Positions 8,564 to 16,058 of a DNA stretch of 64,000 nucleotides are shown piece after piece (position 1 is the stretch's first letter; every line of letters starts with the position of its first letter). The stretch spans positions 62,001 through 126,000 of the forward strand of contig CAXYDN010000003.1 of assembly GCA_964276145.1 (NCBI GenBank). Direction: 5' to 3'. Below the pieces are notes generated by a model. That model saw only the letters and a list, made by a program, of their open reading frames with translations. It had not been told where the DNA came from and made no database searches. The DNA is from SCGC-AAA076-P13 sp964276145 (GTDB taxonomy: Bacteria; Pseudomonadota; Gammaproteobacteria; Magnimaribacterales; D2472). A program made the position numbers and the translations under genes.

Positions 8564-9650
8564 TCATATGTTTAACATACTCGCCTATTGCTAGACTGCT
8601 TGTAACACCTGGACTTTCTAAACCCTGAATATTAATCAGTCCCTCAACTCCATGAACTTTAGAATCACATATAGAAAAATCTTTCATCTTTTCATCCATA
8701 TTTTGTAACTTTGGCCTTATTCCAACGTAATCTGGCTGAAGTTTCTTTGAATCGATATCAGGCCAATATTTTTTTATTGAGCTCATAAAATTATCTTTTA
8801 GACTATCATCAAAAGAATAATCTATGTCATCCACCCAGGTGATATCTGGACCAAATCTAATCTGACCGGATAAATCAAAACCAACATGCAGCCCTGAAGA
8901 GAATTCACTTCCTAGTGGATAAACTAAAGTTGTAAAAGGATGGGAACCGCTATACTTAAAGTAATGTCCTTTGGCATATTTTATTGATGAATAGTATTTC
9001 TTATCCAGGGTGTCTATTTGTTGTGAAATTAAATCTGAGTTTAGGCCAGAGGCATTAATTAGATATTTTGAATTTATTAAAAATTTATTTCCATCATCGC
9101 ATGAAATGGTAAAGCCACTGTTGTTTTTTTGTGCAGAAATAAATTTGGTATTTAAGGATATCAGTCCATTGTTATGCTGAATATCTCCTTCAAGAGCATT
9201 GATCAATTCAGGTACATCAATAATTCCAGTATTTGGTGAATAAATTCCTGCTTCAACGTTCAAATCAGGATAAATTGATTTCATCTTTTCTTTGGAAAGA
9301 AAATCTAAATTTACAGAATTCAAAATACCTTTTTTATAAATTCCTTCTAATTTTTCTAACTCGTCTTTTGATGATGCAATTATATATTTACCTATTCTTT
9401 TATGATTAATATTCTTAGCTTTTGCATAATCGTATAAAAGCTTATTTCCTAAAAGACAAAATTTAGTTTTTAATGATTCATTTGGATAATAGATACCAGC
9501 ATGAATAACTCCTGAATTTCTTGAGGAGATGCCCTCACCTGCTCTTGAATCTTTTTCAAGAACTACAACAGACATTCCAAACTCAGAACAGGATTTTGCA
9601 ATTGATAAACCGACAACACCTGCACCTATAATTGTTAGATCAAAGAACAT
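8529..9650 (-). CDS. FAD-dependent oxidoreductase, L-2-hydroxyglutarate oxidase-like
   Basis: A 373-residue DAO-family flavoprotein. The FAD-binding motif GAGVVGLSIA is at 9-18, followed by VVVLEKD. The signature SSRNSGVIHAGIYYP is the one seen in L-2-hydroxyglutarate oxidases (LhgO/L2HGDH). The C terminus has NIQGLESPGVTSSLAIG, a glycine-rich FAD contact of the same branch. It probably oxidises a 2-hydroxy acid, passing electrons to oxygen or quinone. It stands alone on the minus strand, so context does not narrow the substrate. The family call is firm, the exact substrate less so. Confidence 0.82.
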   Translation of the reverse strand: MFFDLTIIGAGVVGLSIAKSCSEFGMSVVVLEKDSRAGEGISSRNSGVIHAGIYYPNESLKTKFCLLGNKLLYDYAKAKNINHKRIGKYIIASSKDELEKLEGIYKKGILNSVNLDFLSKEKMKSIYPDLNVEAGIYSPNTGIIDVPELINALEGDIQHNNGLISLNTKFISAQKNNSGFTISCDDGNKFLINSKYLINASGLNSDLISQQIDTLDKKYYSSIKYAKGHYFKYSGSHPFTTLVYPLGSEFSSGLHVGFDLSGQIRFGPDITWVDDIDYSFDDSLKDNFMSSIKKYWPDIDSKKLQPDYVGIRPKLQNMDEKMKDFSICDSKVHGVEGLINIQGLESPGVTSSLAIGEYVKHMINSKDDPLTYL

Positions 9651-9791
9651 AACCTTCTAAATATTTAGATGAATGGAACTAACGGAATATTACAAGAAAA
9701 TAAAAAAAATAGACTAAGGGTTGAAATTAATATTTTCATAAAATCATTCTGCCATACCAGAATATTAAAACGAAATATTATTGAATTTAAT

Positions 9792-9827
9792 TTAAAGAAT
9801 TGAGTCCCTAAGGACTCAATTCTTTAA
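9792..9827 (-). terminator. Strong intrinsic terminator after the GcvT/DmdA-like gene
   Basis: A perfect 16 bp inverted repeat (arms 9792-9807 and 9812-9827) with a CTAA loop lies 10 bp past the stop codon of the gene ending at 9837. On the minus strand the stem is followed by an A/T-rich tract beginning with A and T residues. This is one of the clearest hairpins in the window. Confidence 0.75.
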
Positions 9828-9836
9828 TAATACTTA

Positions 9837-11141
9837 TTAATCAGCGAAATCTAATCCTTTCGCAGCTTGAACTTCTCTTTTATTAGGATTGACTGATTCT
9901 CTGAAAGGAACATCTACAATCTCTGCATTTACAGCCACACCTGGTGATTGAGCATACTCATCAGGTAGTTTAACCATATACTTAGTTCCAACCTCAGATG
10001 CTTCCCATGGGACCCAGGCAAGAGCAATATTTGTCTCTAATTCTGGTGACCACCAAGGAGATGTTACATAACCCACTTCATCTCCATCAGTATTAGTTAC
10101 TATCCAAAAATCAGGAGCATAATCTGTGATTTCCTTTCCTCCAAGAGTTAAGCCAACCATTTTCATTTTGAAAGGCGCTTTTCCTTCATCCATCATTGCT
10201 CTTTGTTTTTCAAGCTCTTCTTTGCCAATGTAATCAGCTGCTTTATTTCTTGGCACTTGATAACTTAAATTAACCTGAAATGGAGAAGTCTCATGATCTA
10301 AATCTTGTCCCCATGACAAAATTCCAGCTGCAATTCGACGATGATGCGCAGGGGCTATAACCATCAAACCAAATTCTTCGCCAGCCTCAAGAACAGCATT
10401 CCACATTTTTTCTGCATTCTCATGTGCATCACGAACATAAATTTCATAGCCTTTTTCGCCTGTAAAACCAGTTTGACTGATAACACAATCAGCTCCACCA
10501 ACCTTAGTTTCTAAAATTCCATAATACGGAACTTCTCTTAATTCTTCACCAGCTAACTTTGCCATAAGGTCTTCAGATAAAGGGCCTTGAATTTGAACAG
10601 GACAAACATCAATTTCATCAATTTCAACATCATATTTTTTTGAAACATTTACACCTTGAAGCCAAAGCAAAAGGTCGCTATCTGAAATAGAAAACCAAAA
10701 CTCATCTTCTGTTAATCTTAATAAAACAGGATCATTTAAAACCCCTCCTTTTTCATTACACAAGATTGCATATTTACCGTTTCCTGGTTCAATTTTTGTT
10801 GCATCACGAGTTATTACATAATCTGTGAATGCCTCTGCATCTGGTCCTTTAACTCTTATTTGCCTTTCAACAGCGACGTTCCACATGGTTACTCTATTAA
10901 CTAGGGCATCATATTCAACCATAGCTCCTCCATCTTCAGGCCTTACATAACCTCTAGGATGATAGATGCGGTTATATACCGTTGCTCTCCAGCAACCAGC
11001 TTCATGAGATAAATGCCAAAAAGGCGATTTTCTTACTCGAGTTGAAATCAATAACTCAGTAGGTGTTCTACCACTTTGTCTAAGATTTATTGGAACTACG
11101 CGATCACTTTGATCAACACTAGGATGATTTGGATTTGTCAT
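9837..11141 (-). CDS. GcvT/DmdA-family folate-dependent methyltransferase
   Basis: This 434-residue protein belongs to the aminomethyltransferase fold that moves one-carbon groups to tetrahydrofolate. The order of motifs follows DmdA-like proteins: RVRKSPFW near the N terminus, YDALVNRVTMWNVAVERQI, GGVLNDPVLLRL, SISDSDLLLWLQG, then SQTGFTGEKGYEIYV and the C-terminal barrel. It is longer than glycine cleavage T protein (about 365) and no gcvH or gcvP is near, so a role in glycine cleavage is unlikely. DMSP demethylase or another methyl-compound demethylase is plausible, but the loop YHPRGYVRPEDGGAM differs from the DmdA sequences I remember, so I leave the symbol empty. It has a strong GGGGGAG ribosome site before the ATG and its own terminator. 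Confidence 0.8.
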   Translation of the reverse strand: MTNPNHPSVDQSDRVVPINLRQSGRTPTELLISTRVRKSPFWHLSHEAGCWRATVYNRIYHPRGYVRPEDGGAMVEYDALVNRVTMWNVAVERQIRVKGPDAEAFTDYVITRDATKIEPGNGKYAILCNEKGGVLNDPVLLRLTEDEFWFSISDSDLLLWLQGVNVSKKYDVEIDEIDVCPVQIQGPLSEDLMAKLAGEELREVPYYGILETKVGGADCVISQTGFTGEKGYEIYVRDAHENAEKMWNAVLEAGEEFGLMVIAPAHHRRIAAGILSWGQDLDHETSPFQVNLSYQVPRNKAADYIGKEELEKQRAMMDEGKAPFKMKMVGLTLGGKEITDYAPDFWIVTNTDGDEVGYVTSPWWSPELETNIALAWVPWEASEVGTKYMVKLPDEYAQSPGVAVNAEIVDVPFRESVNPNKREVQAAKGLDFAD

Positions 11142-11315
11142 ATTTACTCCCCCGTATTTTATAACTTATATCCGCTTTTTATATTAAATAATAAGAAGCA
11201 TTTTTAATAAATTTACGCCTTTTTTTTTAGTTTGTAAATCAAAATTTAAAGCACTTATGTATGCAATTTAAAACAGTGATTTGTTTAAATAAAAATGATG
11301 GTTTAGGATTAGCTA
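11142..11315. other. Divergent promoter region of GcvT/DmdA-like and small membrane protein genes
   Basis: This 174 bp A+T-rich spacer separates two divergent genes and must carry both promoters. I see a strong ribosome site next to the left gene and several A/T runs, but no convincing riboswitch core and no paired -35/-10 boxes. Confidence 0.35.
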
Positions 11316-11603
11316 ATGGAATTAAATTGGGCAGTTTTAGGCTGGATTATTGATATGATTTTAAATGGGATTATTTGGCTTATCATTGTTGCATTTTGTA
11401 TTCCATTGATTGACGTGACTGATAAATGGACAAGAAAAGCTGTTAGTTTTATAGATCTAGCCGATAAATGGATAAGAAAAGTTTTAGATAACGTATTTGA
11501 ATGGATTCAAATGAAAAATTTAAAAATTTTATTTACTTTCTTATGTATGATCATATTAGGGATCCTTTCTCAGTTGGGAATAATACCTAAACTAATAACT
11601 TAA
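11316..11603 (+). CDS. Unassigned small membrane protein with internal repeat
   Basis: A 95-residue protein I cannot assign. It has a hydrophobic helix at about 5-31 and a second at about 68-88. Between them is a charged amphipathic stretch with an imperfect 11-residue repeat, DVTDKWTRKAV and DLADKWIRKVL. It reads as a two-pass membrane protein with a helical linker. The stop lies 3 bp before the DUF411 gene on the same strand, so the two are probably one transcription unit. The start ATG has no strong ribosome site. It could be an accessory membrane partner of the DUF411 protein, but nothing in the sequence proves it. Confidence 0.55.
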   Translation: MELNWAVLGWIIDMILNGIIWLIIVAFCIPLIDVTDKWTRKAVSFIDLADKWIRKVLDNVFEWIQMKNLKILFTFLCMIILGILSQLGIIPKLIT

Positions 11604-11606
11604 TAT

Positions 11607-12077
11607 ATGAATAGAAAAAATCTTCTTATTATAATTTGCTCATTTTCAATTTCAGCAGTTTCTTCTAGTGTGATCAATGAAAATTTTAATTTTGAGAATA
11701 CATTAGTTGTTCATAAAACTCCAACTTGTGGTTGTTGCAAGAAGTGGATGAAGCATCTTAAAGAAAATGGTTTTAATACCAATCCACAAGATCATCAAAA
11801 CCTAAATGACATTAAGGATATGCATAATATCAAACCTGAATATCGATCATGCCATACCGCAGTTTCTTCAGATGGTTTTATTTTTGAAGGCCACATTCCA
11901 AGCAAATACATAACACAGTTTCTTTCAGAAAATCATGATGATGCTATCGGTTTATCAGTTCCAGGTATGCCGTTGGGATCGCCTGGTATGGAATTTGATA
12001 ATCGTTTTATGCCCTATGACGTCCTTATTCTCTATAAAGATGGATCTAGCAAAGTTTATGCCGAGGTTAGAAAATAA
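11607..12077 (+). CDS. DUF411 metal-binding periplasmic protein
   Basis: A 156-residue exported protein. Residues 1-20 make a signal peptide. The mature part has the thioredoxin-like DUF411 signature PTCGCCKKWMKHL, then YRSCHTAV, EGHIPSKYI and PGMPLGSPGME. DUF411 proteins are often found with copper-handling genes and are presumed metal-binding; a firm function is not established. Here the only partner is the preceding small membrane protein, and no copper ATPase or oxidase is close. The cysteines CxCC and the later Cys/His give a plausible metal site. Confidence 0.85.
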   Translation: MNRKNLLIIICSFSISAVSSSVINENFNFENTLVVHKTPTCGCCKKWMKHLKENGFNTNPQDHQNLNDIKDMHNIKPEYRSCHTAVSSDGFIFEGHIPSKYITQFLSENHDDAIGLSVPGMPLGSPGMEFDNRFMPYDVLILYKDGSSKVYAEVRK

Positions 12078-12080
12078 TAG

Positions 12081-13430
12081 TTAGGACTTCATCCTTTTAA
12101 ATATTTCCTCTTTTAATAGCCACATTCTATCTTGACCCCATACATAAAAAGGGTTCTCGTCATTTGTGTCGGTTATTTTAAAACTTGGTACGCCCCAACA
12201 ATTACCTGAGTACATATCTTTTAAATTATCATCTAAAACTTTTTTCCAATCATTGGTTCCTAGTTTTTTAGAGATAATATTCCAATCAAGACCAAGCTTT
12301 TCAACTAAAGACTTTAGGTAGTCATCCTCTCCAATATTAATCCCATCATAAAATGAGGATTGAAGTAATTCATTGATGTACTCAAAACCTTTTCCAGCCT
12401 CATCAATAATTGGGAATATGGAATAAGCTTTCCTAGCTGGCTTACCTATTGGAGAATATACATTACCAATTGGATTGTTTTTCTTTACCCCCTCTCTTGC
12501 TGCATCAGAAAGAATATATTTTACTTTATGACTAGGAATGGTCATTTTTCGCATAAGCATCGGTAGAACTGGTTTTGTTATGATATTAATTGGATAGTTA
12601 TCACTAAGCTCTTTTACGCCTTTTGCGCTAACAAAAGTGTAAGGGCTATTCAAAGATGGATAGTAATAAAAATTAACCTTTTCCTCACATTCAAATTTTT
12701 CGGGTGCTTTTAGATTTGGGGCGCAGATAGGATCATTTGTTGAACCTTTTCTTAAACCTAGCTCGTTTAATCTTGCCTCTAGATAATGAATGCGATCAAC
12801 TCCCCAATAAAGTTCTTTGCCGTAATAAAAAGCTGACCCAAAGTAGTAACCTTTTTCGTTTCTAATTGTGTTTCCTTGATTTAATTTTTTTATGACCAAG
12901 TCATGATCTGCTGTAAATTTAATTGAAAGCTCTTCAAGAGCTTTTTTTTCATTATTCCATAACGCTTTGCTAACCAACCTAGCAGTGGATATAAATTCTG
13001 ATTCATCAACTGCTGCTAGTATTGAATTTGCTATATGGACTAAACTTTTCTCTGGATAATTCTTAGACGAGAAGCTTGCTCCATAATAATCTGCAATACG
13101 ATTCACATCCGTTAAGCAATATTCACTATATAAAGTTGGCTCATGAACTGTTTCAGGATTTTCTTCACCAACGAGTACAGGTTTTAAAATAATATCAAAA
13201 ACTGAAGCAATTTTATCTACATATTCAATTGTTAAGGCAGAGTATGGATCGTTAACTTTATGGAAATAAATAACTGTATGTGACTTATTATCTTCTTTTC
13301 TTTCGGTCTCAGCCTCTTCCCTAATGCCTTTGACATATTCATCACTAGTATATTTATTTATAACTTTATTTCTCACTGGTGCAAAAATTGTACGTCGAGA
13401 CATAAAATTCATGAATGCTTTTAAAATCAT
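12081..13430 (-). CDS. Tandem DsbA/HCCA-isomerase-like thioredoxin-fold protein
   Basis: A 449-residue protein with two DsbA-like thioredoxin-fold halves. The first begins near HTVIYFHKVNDPYSAL and the second near VNFYYYPSLNSPYTFVSA, each matching the FxDxxSPY start of the 2-hydroxychromene-2-carboxylate isomerase/kappa-GST group. No CxxC follows either start, so it is not a disulfide oxidase. The C terminus has the cis-proline loop WGVPSFKI, typical of the fold. Tandem proteins of this kind exist in environmental proteobacteria, but I know no characterised member. A glutathione-dependent isomerase or transferase role is an inference. The first residues look like a short basic leader rather than a signal peptide. 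Confidence 0.68.
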   Translation of the reverse strand: MILKAFMNFMSRRTIFAPVRNKVINKYTSDEYVKGIREEAETERKEDNKSHTVIYFHKVNDPYSALTIEYVDKIASVFDIILKPVLVGEENPETVHEPTLYSEYCLTDVNRIADYYGASFSSKNYPEKSLVHIANSILAAVDESEFISTARLVSKALWNNEKKALEELSIKFTADHDLVIKKLNQGNTIRNEKGYYFGSAFYYGKELYWGVDRIHYLEARLNELGLRKGSTNDPICAPNLKAPEKFECEEKVNFYYYPSLNSPYTFVSAKGVKELSDNYPINIITKPVLPMLMRKMTIPSHKVKYILSDAAREGVKKNNPIGNVYSPIGKPARKAYSIFPIIDEAGKGFEYINELLQSSFYDGINIGEDDYLKSLVEKLGLDWNIISKKLGTNDWKKVLDDNLKDMYSGNCWGVPSFKITDTNDENPFYVWGQDRMWLLKEEIFKRMKS

Positions 13431-13538
13431 ATCAATTGCTGCTTAAAATTATTTAATTAAAGAGAATGCCACAACTAAAAGCTTTAACAAAATATTTGTT
13501 CTATGGATTTATTAGCATCCAATGTGCAAATTAAAATA

Positions 13539-14843
13539 CTAGTTATTATCTAAGTAGTCTTTTATAGCAAGCTTATCTGCTTTCATATCAGCTCTAAAGG
13601 CATTAAAAAGCTTTTGCTTATGGTTGGGCATAAGGCCTTTAGCCATATTTTTTATTTGCTGATAAAACCAAGCCATTGCTCCAAATGCATTAATCACTTT
13701 AATTATAGTAAATGGGCTTGAGGGAGAAAGGATTGAAGGTCCTAAGGATAAAGTCTTCTCAAAACTTGGAAGAACCTCTAGCTCTCCCGCTATCATTTTT
13801 TTAACACAATAAGGATCTGCACATAAAGGTCTTCCAATCCCCACTATTTGGCAAACATTACTTTGCAGAGCATCCTCAATACCCTCTCTAGTTCTAAAAC
13901 CTCCTGTAACCATAAGAGGCAAAGAAACTGCTTTTCTAATATCTTGAGCATATTCAAGAAAATAAGCTTCTCTTGCAATTGTGCTTTCTTTTCTTTGCTC
14001 GCTTCTTTTTGGATTAATGGTTAAGTCATCAACACCTATTAGTTTTGGTTGCTCATAAGTACCGCCTGAGATTTCTATAATATCTACGCCTGCATTTTCT
14101 AGCATTTGGGCTACCTGAATACTTTCATCAGGAGTAAATCCACCTTTTTGAAAGTCTGCAGAATTTAATTTAACTGAAATAGGGAAATCCTCTCCAACTT
14201 CCTTTCTGCATTTATTAATTATTTCTAAATGAATTCTAGCTCTATTCTCAAGACTGCCGCCCCAGGAATCATTTCTATTGTTGATATCAGGTGATAAAAA
14301 CTCTGATAAAAGATAGCCATGAGCTGAATGAAATTGAACACCTGTAAATCCTGTTTCTCTAGCAATTTTTGCAGTAAAAACAAATCTATCAATTACATCA
14401 AGAATATCTTCCTCCGTCATGGGTGTTGGAGTACCATAATTTTTTCCAGGAATCTTTAGTCCAATATTTGATGGGGCCAAGGGTGAAGAATTTATTTCAC
14501 CAGGTGTTTGTCTGCCTGCATGAGAAATTTGCATCCATAATTGTGTATTATTTTTTGTTCCTGCTGCCGACCATGCTTTAAGAGCATCATATTGATCTTT
14601 ATAGTTATTTGAATCTATAACTACATTTGCCGGCCCTTCTAAATTTCGATGATCAACTTGAACATTACCTGTTAATAAAATACCAATATCACCATCTGCC
14701 CATCGTTCATATAAATTTACATGTCCTTGATGAGCAAAATTATTACCTTTTGCGATTCTTTCTGTCATAGCTGCTTTGCAAATACGATTTTTTATTACTT
14801 GCCCGCATGGCAATGTGAAAGATTCATTTATTAGATTAGACAT
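13539..14843 (-). CDS. NADH:flavin oxidoreductase, Old Yellow Enzyme family
   Basis: A 434-residue FMN barrel enzyme. The N-terminal GQVIKNRICKAAMTE is the usual OYE start, FTGVQFHSAHGYLLSEFLSP carries the HxAHGYL motif, and NRNDSWGGSLENRARI is the classic signature that follows it. VTGGFRTREG and GIGRPLCADP near 320-355 form the phosphate-binding end of the barrel. There is no C-terminal NADPH/Fe-S reductase module as in 2,4-dienoyl-CoA reductase FadH, so it is a single-domain ene-reductase with a C-terminal extension of about 60 residues. The substrate is unknown. Confidence 0.87.
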   Translation of the reverse strand: MSNLINESFTLPCGQVIKNRICKAAMTERIAKGNNFAHQGHVNLYERWADGDIGILLTGNVQVDHRNLEGPANVVIDSNNYKDQYDALKAWSAAGTKNNTQLWMQISHAGRQTPGEINSSPLAPSNIGLKIPGKNYGTPTPMTEEDILDVIDRFVFTAKIARETGFTGVQFHSAHGYLLSEFLSPDINNRNDSWGGSLENRARIHLEIINKCRKEVGEDFPISVKLNSADFQKGGFTPDESIQVAQMLENAGVDIIEISGGTYEQPKLIGVDDLTINPKRSEQRKESTIAREAYFLEYAQDIRKAVSLPLMVTGGFRTREGIEDALQSNVCQIVGIGRPLCADPYCVKKMIAGELEVLPSFEKTLSLGPSILSPSSPFTIIKVINAFGAMAWFYQQIKNMAKGLMPNHKQKLFNAFRADMKADKLAIKDYLDNN

Positions 14844-14887
14844 TAATTACCCCATAAAGATAGAGAGTATAGCTTAACAAAAGAAGA

Positions 14888-14964
14888 TGGTGGGCCCGGT
14901 AGGACTCGAACCTACGACCAATGGATTATGAGTCCACTGCTCTAACCAACTGAGCTACAGGCCC
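14888..14964 (-). tRNA. tRNA with CAT anticodon (Ile2 or elongator Met)
   Basis: The minus strand folds as a complete 77 nt tRNA with the 3' CCA encoded. The acceptor stem is GGGCCTG with CGGGCCC, the D arm has AGCTCAGTTGGTTAGAGC, the anticodon arm is GTGGA-CTCATAA-TCCAT, and the T arm contains GTTCGAGTCC. The anticodon is CAT. G1 pairs with C72, so it is not the initiator. CAT elongators are read as Met, or as Ile for AUA codons after lysidine modification, and I cannot settle which. A 40 bp copy of its 5' part lies 991 bp away. Confidence 0.95.
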
Positions 14965-15249
14965 CTTGTTAAATCAACATTTGCAAGCATTTCTCTAAAA
15001 AAAGGTGTGTCAAAAAACTTAGCACACTCCGACACACTTGCTCCATAATAATTGCTACTACAAAGAGAAATGAATTTTACACTATTTAAGTGTGCGTATG
15101 AAAGAAAAAAGTAATAGACAGTAATGCAAAATTTGTTATGTATAAAAAAACAAATATTACAGACTTGGCACTAACGAAACAGGTTGCTAATGGCAACTGT
15201 TAAAGCAAAACAAAATAGGTTGCTTAGGAAACAAATATGAATGATTTTT
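14965..15249. other. Gene-free left part of the tRNA-associated island
   Basis: I see no gene in these 285 bp. The stretch holds the left inverted repeat (15003-15027), another TGTGTC-type copy at 15031-15037, a small hairpin GTTGC-TAATG-GCAAC at 15183-15197, and two near-copies of AGGTTGCTTAGG-like sequence around 15181 and 15217. It follows the tRNA 5' end and may contain the tRNA promoter. Confidence 0.4.
15003..15027 (+). repeat. Left copy of an imperfect inverted repeat
   Basis: AGGTGTGTCA at 15003-15012, followed by an A-run and AGCACAC at 15021-15027, matches the reverse complement of 15833-15859. Each copy is itself partly palindromic (TGTGTC...GCACAC). The pair brackets the DUF4345-like gene at a distance of about 860 bp. 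Confidence 0.55.
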
Positions 15250-15624
15250 TTACTGTTTTTTTATAAGTAAGTAGCCTATTAGGGCAAAAATAATTTCTAA
15301 AAAAAGATAAAAAATAAAGATTGGACTTGGTAGACCATCAATTATGATACTTGCAATTCTTCCTAATGCTATCCCAGTGACAAAAATTGTTAAACTCCAT
15401 AAAGCAGGTAATTGGAGATTAGAGTTATATGCTCCCAATATCCAAAAAGTTACTAAGGCTATATATAAACCTGAAATAGCTCTTAAAATATTTAATAAAT
15501 TTGTATTAGTTACTTCAATATCATACAAAAAAGGCATTGTTTGGTTTGGTAAAATTCCGTATCCCAAAGAAACAAAAAATACGCCGATAGCAACAAATAC
15601 TAAAAAAAAAGATTCTTTTTTCAT
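15250..15624 (-). CDS. DUF4345-like four-helix membrane protein
   Basis: A 124-residue protein with four hydrophobic helices. The spacing of LGYGILPNQ after helix 1, LNILRAISGLYIAL in helix 2, FVTGIALGRIASIIIDG in helix 3 and a terminal helix ending in LIKKQ match the DUF4345 pattern (RxxxGxY... GLGR... G.P). The function of that family is unknown. It is the only gene between the tRNA and its partial copy, so it may be cargo of a small integrated element or simply a gene stranded there. The long plus-strand frame opposite it is a shadow. Confidence 0.65.
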   Translation of the reverse strand: MKKESFFLVFVAIGVFFVSLGYGILPNQTMPFLYDIEVTNTNLLNILRAISGLYIALVTFWILGAYNSNLQLPALWSLTIFVTGIALGRIASIIIDGLPSPIFIFYLFLEIIFALIGYLLIKKQ

Positions 15625-15832
15625 ATATTTTTCCTCATTAAATATATACCTTATAACAATGACACAACGGTTTGGGAAAAAAAAATAAATTGTTTATATA
15701 CATTTTTTATATATTGTTTAAATCTAGTGAATGTCTAAAAACCTCTCAAAATATTTGATTACTAGATATATACTCACCCCACTCGGCTGGTACTCCTGCT
15801 CCGGTGGACACAATCAGCATTTTATGAACTAA

Positions 15833-15859
15833 GTGTGTAGCAAAAAAATTGACACACCT
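15833..15859 (-). repeat. Right copy of an imperfect inverted repeat
   Basis: Read on the minus strand it is AGGTGTGTCA, a T-run, then GCTACACAC, pairing with 15003-15027. The outer 10 bp are identical and the inner arm is nearly so. It lies 57 bp before the tRNA fragment. Confidence 0.55.
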
Positions 15860-15915
15860 AAATATAGCATGGCTATAAACACTGTAGGAATGGGGGTTTA
15901 GAGTTGTAGCAAGGA

Positions 15916-15955
15916 ATTATGAGTCCACTGCTCTAACCAACTGAGCTACAGGCCC
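15916..15955 (-). repeat. tRNA fragment: duplicate of the first 40 nt of the CAT tRNA
   Basis: These 40 bases are identical to 14925-14964, the acceptor 5' strand through the D arm to the anticodon loop of the tRNA, in the same orientation. Identity stops sharply on both sides, and no T arm or CCA end follows, so this is not a functional tRNA. A direct repeat ending in an anticodon loop is what site-specific integration into a tRNA can leave. Confidence 0.88.
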
Positions 15956-16058
15956 TTAACGAAATCTATCGAATTAAGAGCGAACAATTATATAAGAATA
16001 TATGATTTAGGGAAGCTTTTATATCTTGAGATTTTCTTAAATAAGTTATCATTACAAA

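Larger units (their letters stand above)
15625..16058. other. Gene-free right part of the tRNA-associated island
   Basis: No gene is visible in this 434 bp stretch. It contains an A+T-rich promoter-like block upstream of the DUF4345-like gene, a locally GC-rich patch at about 15776-15810 unlike its surroundings, the right inverted repeat (15833-15859), a small palindrome TATAGC-ATG-GCTATA at 15863-15877, and the tRNA fragment. The last 100 bp should carry the yrbL-like promoter. Confidence 0.4.

Noticed and set aside
11142..11315. A second SAM-II-like or a glycine riboswitch upstream of the GcvT/DmdA-like gene
   Set aside because: The leader has a GATTTAC...CTAAAAAA stretch that looks superficially similar, but no closing stem, no UUGC loop and no tandem glycine aptamer can be found.
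14888..14964. Initiator tRNA-fMet
   Set aside because: The acceptor stem has a G1-C72 pair, while bacterial initiators have a mismatch at 1-72.
15344..15688. Plus-strand frame opposite the DUF4345-like gene
   Set aside because: No recognisable motif, Lys-rich end typical of an AT-rich shadow, and the minus-strand frame has four clean membrane helices.
15916..15955. A second complete tRNA gene
   Set aside because: Only the first 40 nt are present. The anticodon 3' arm, T arm and CCA end are missing.
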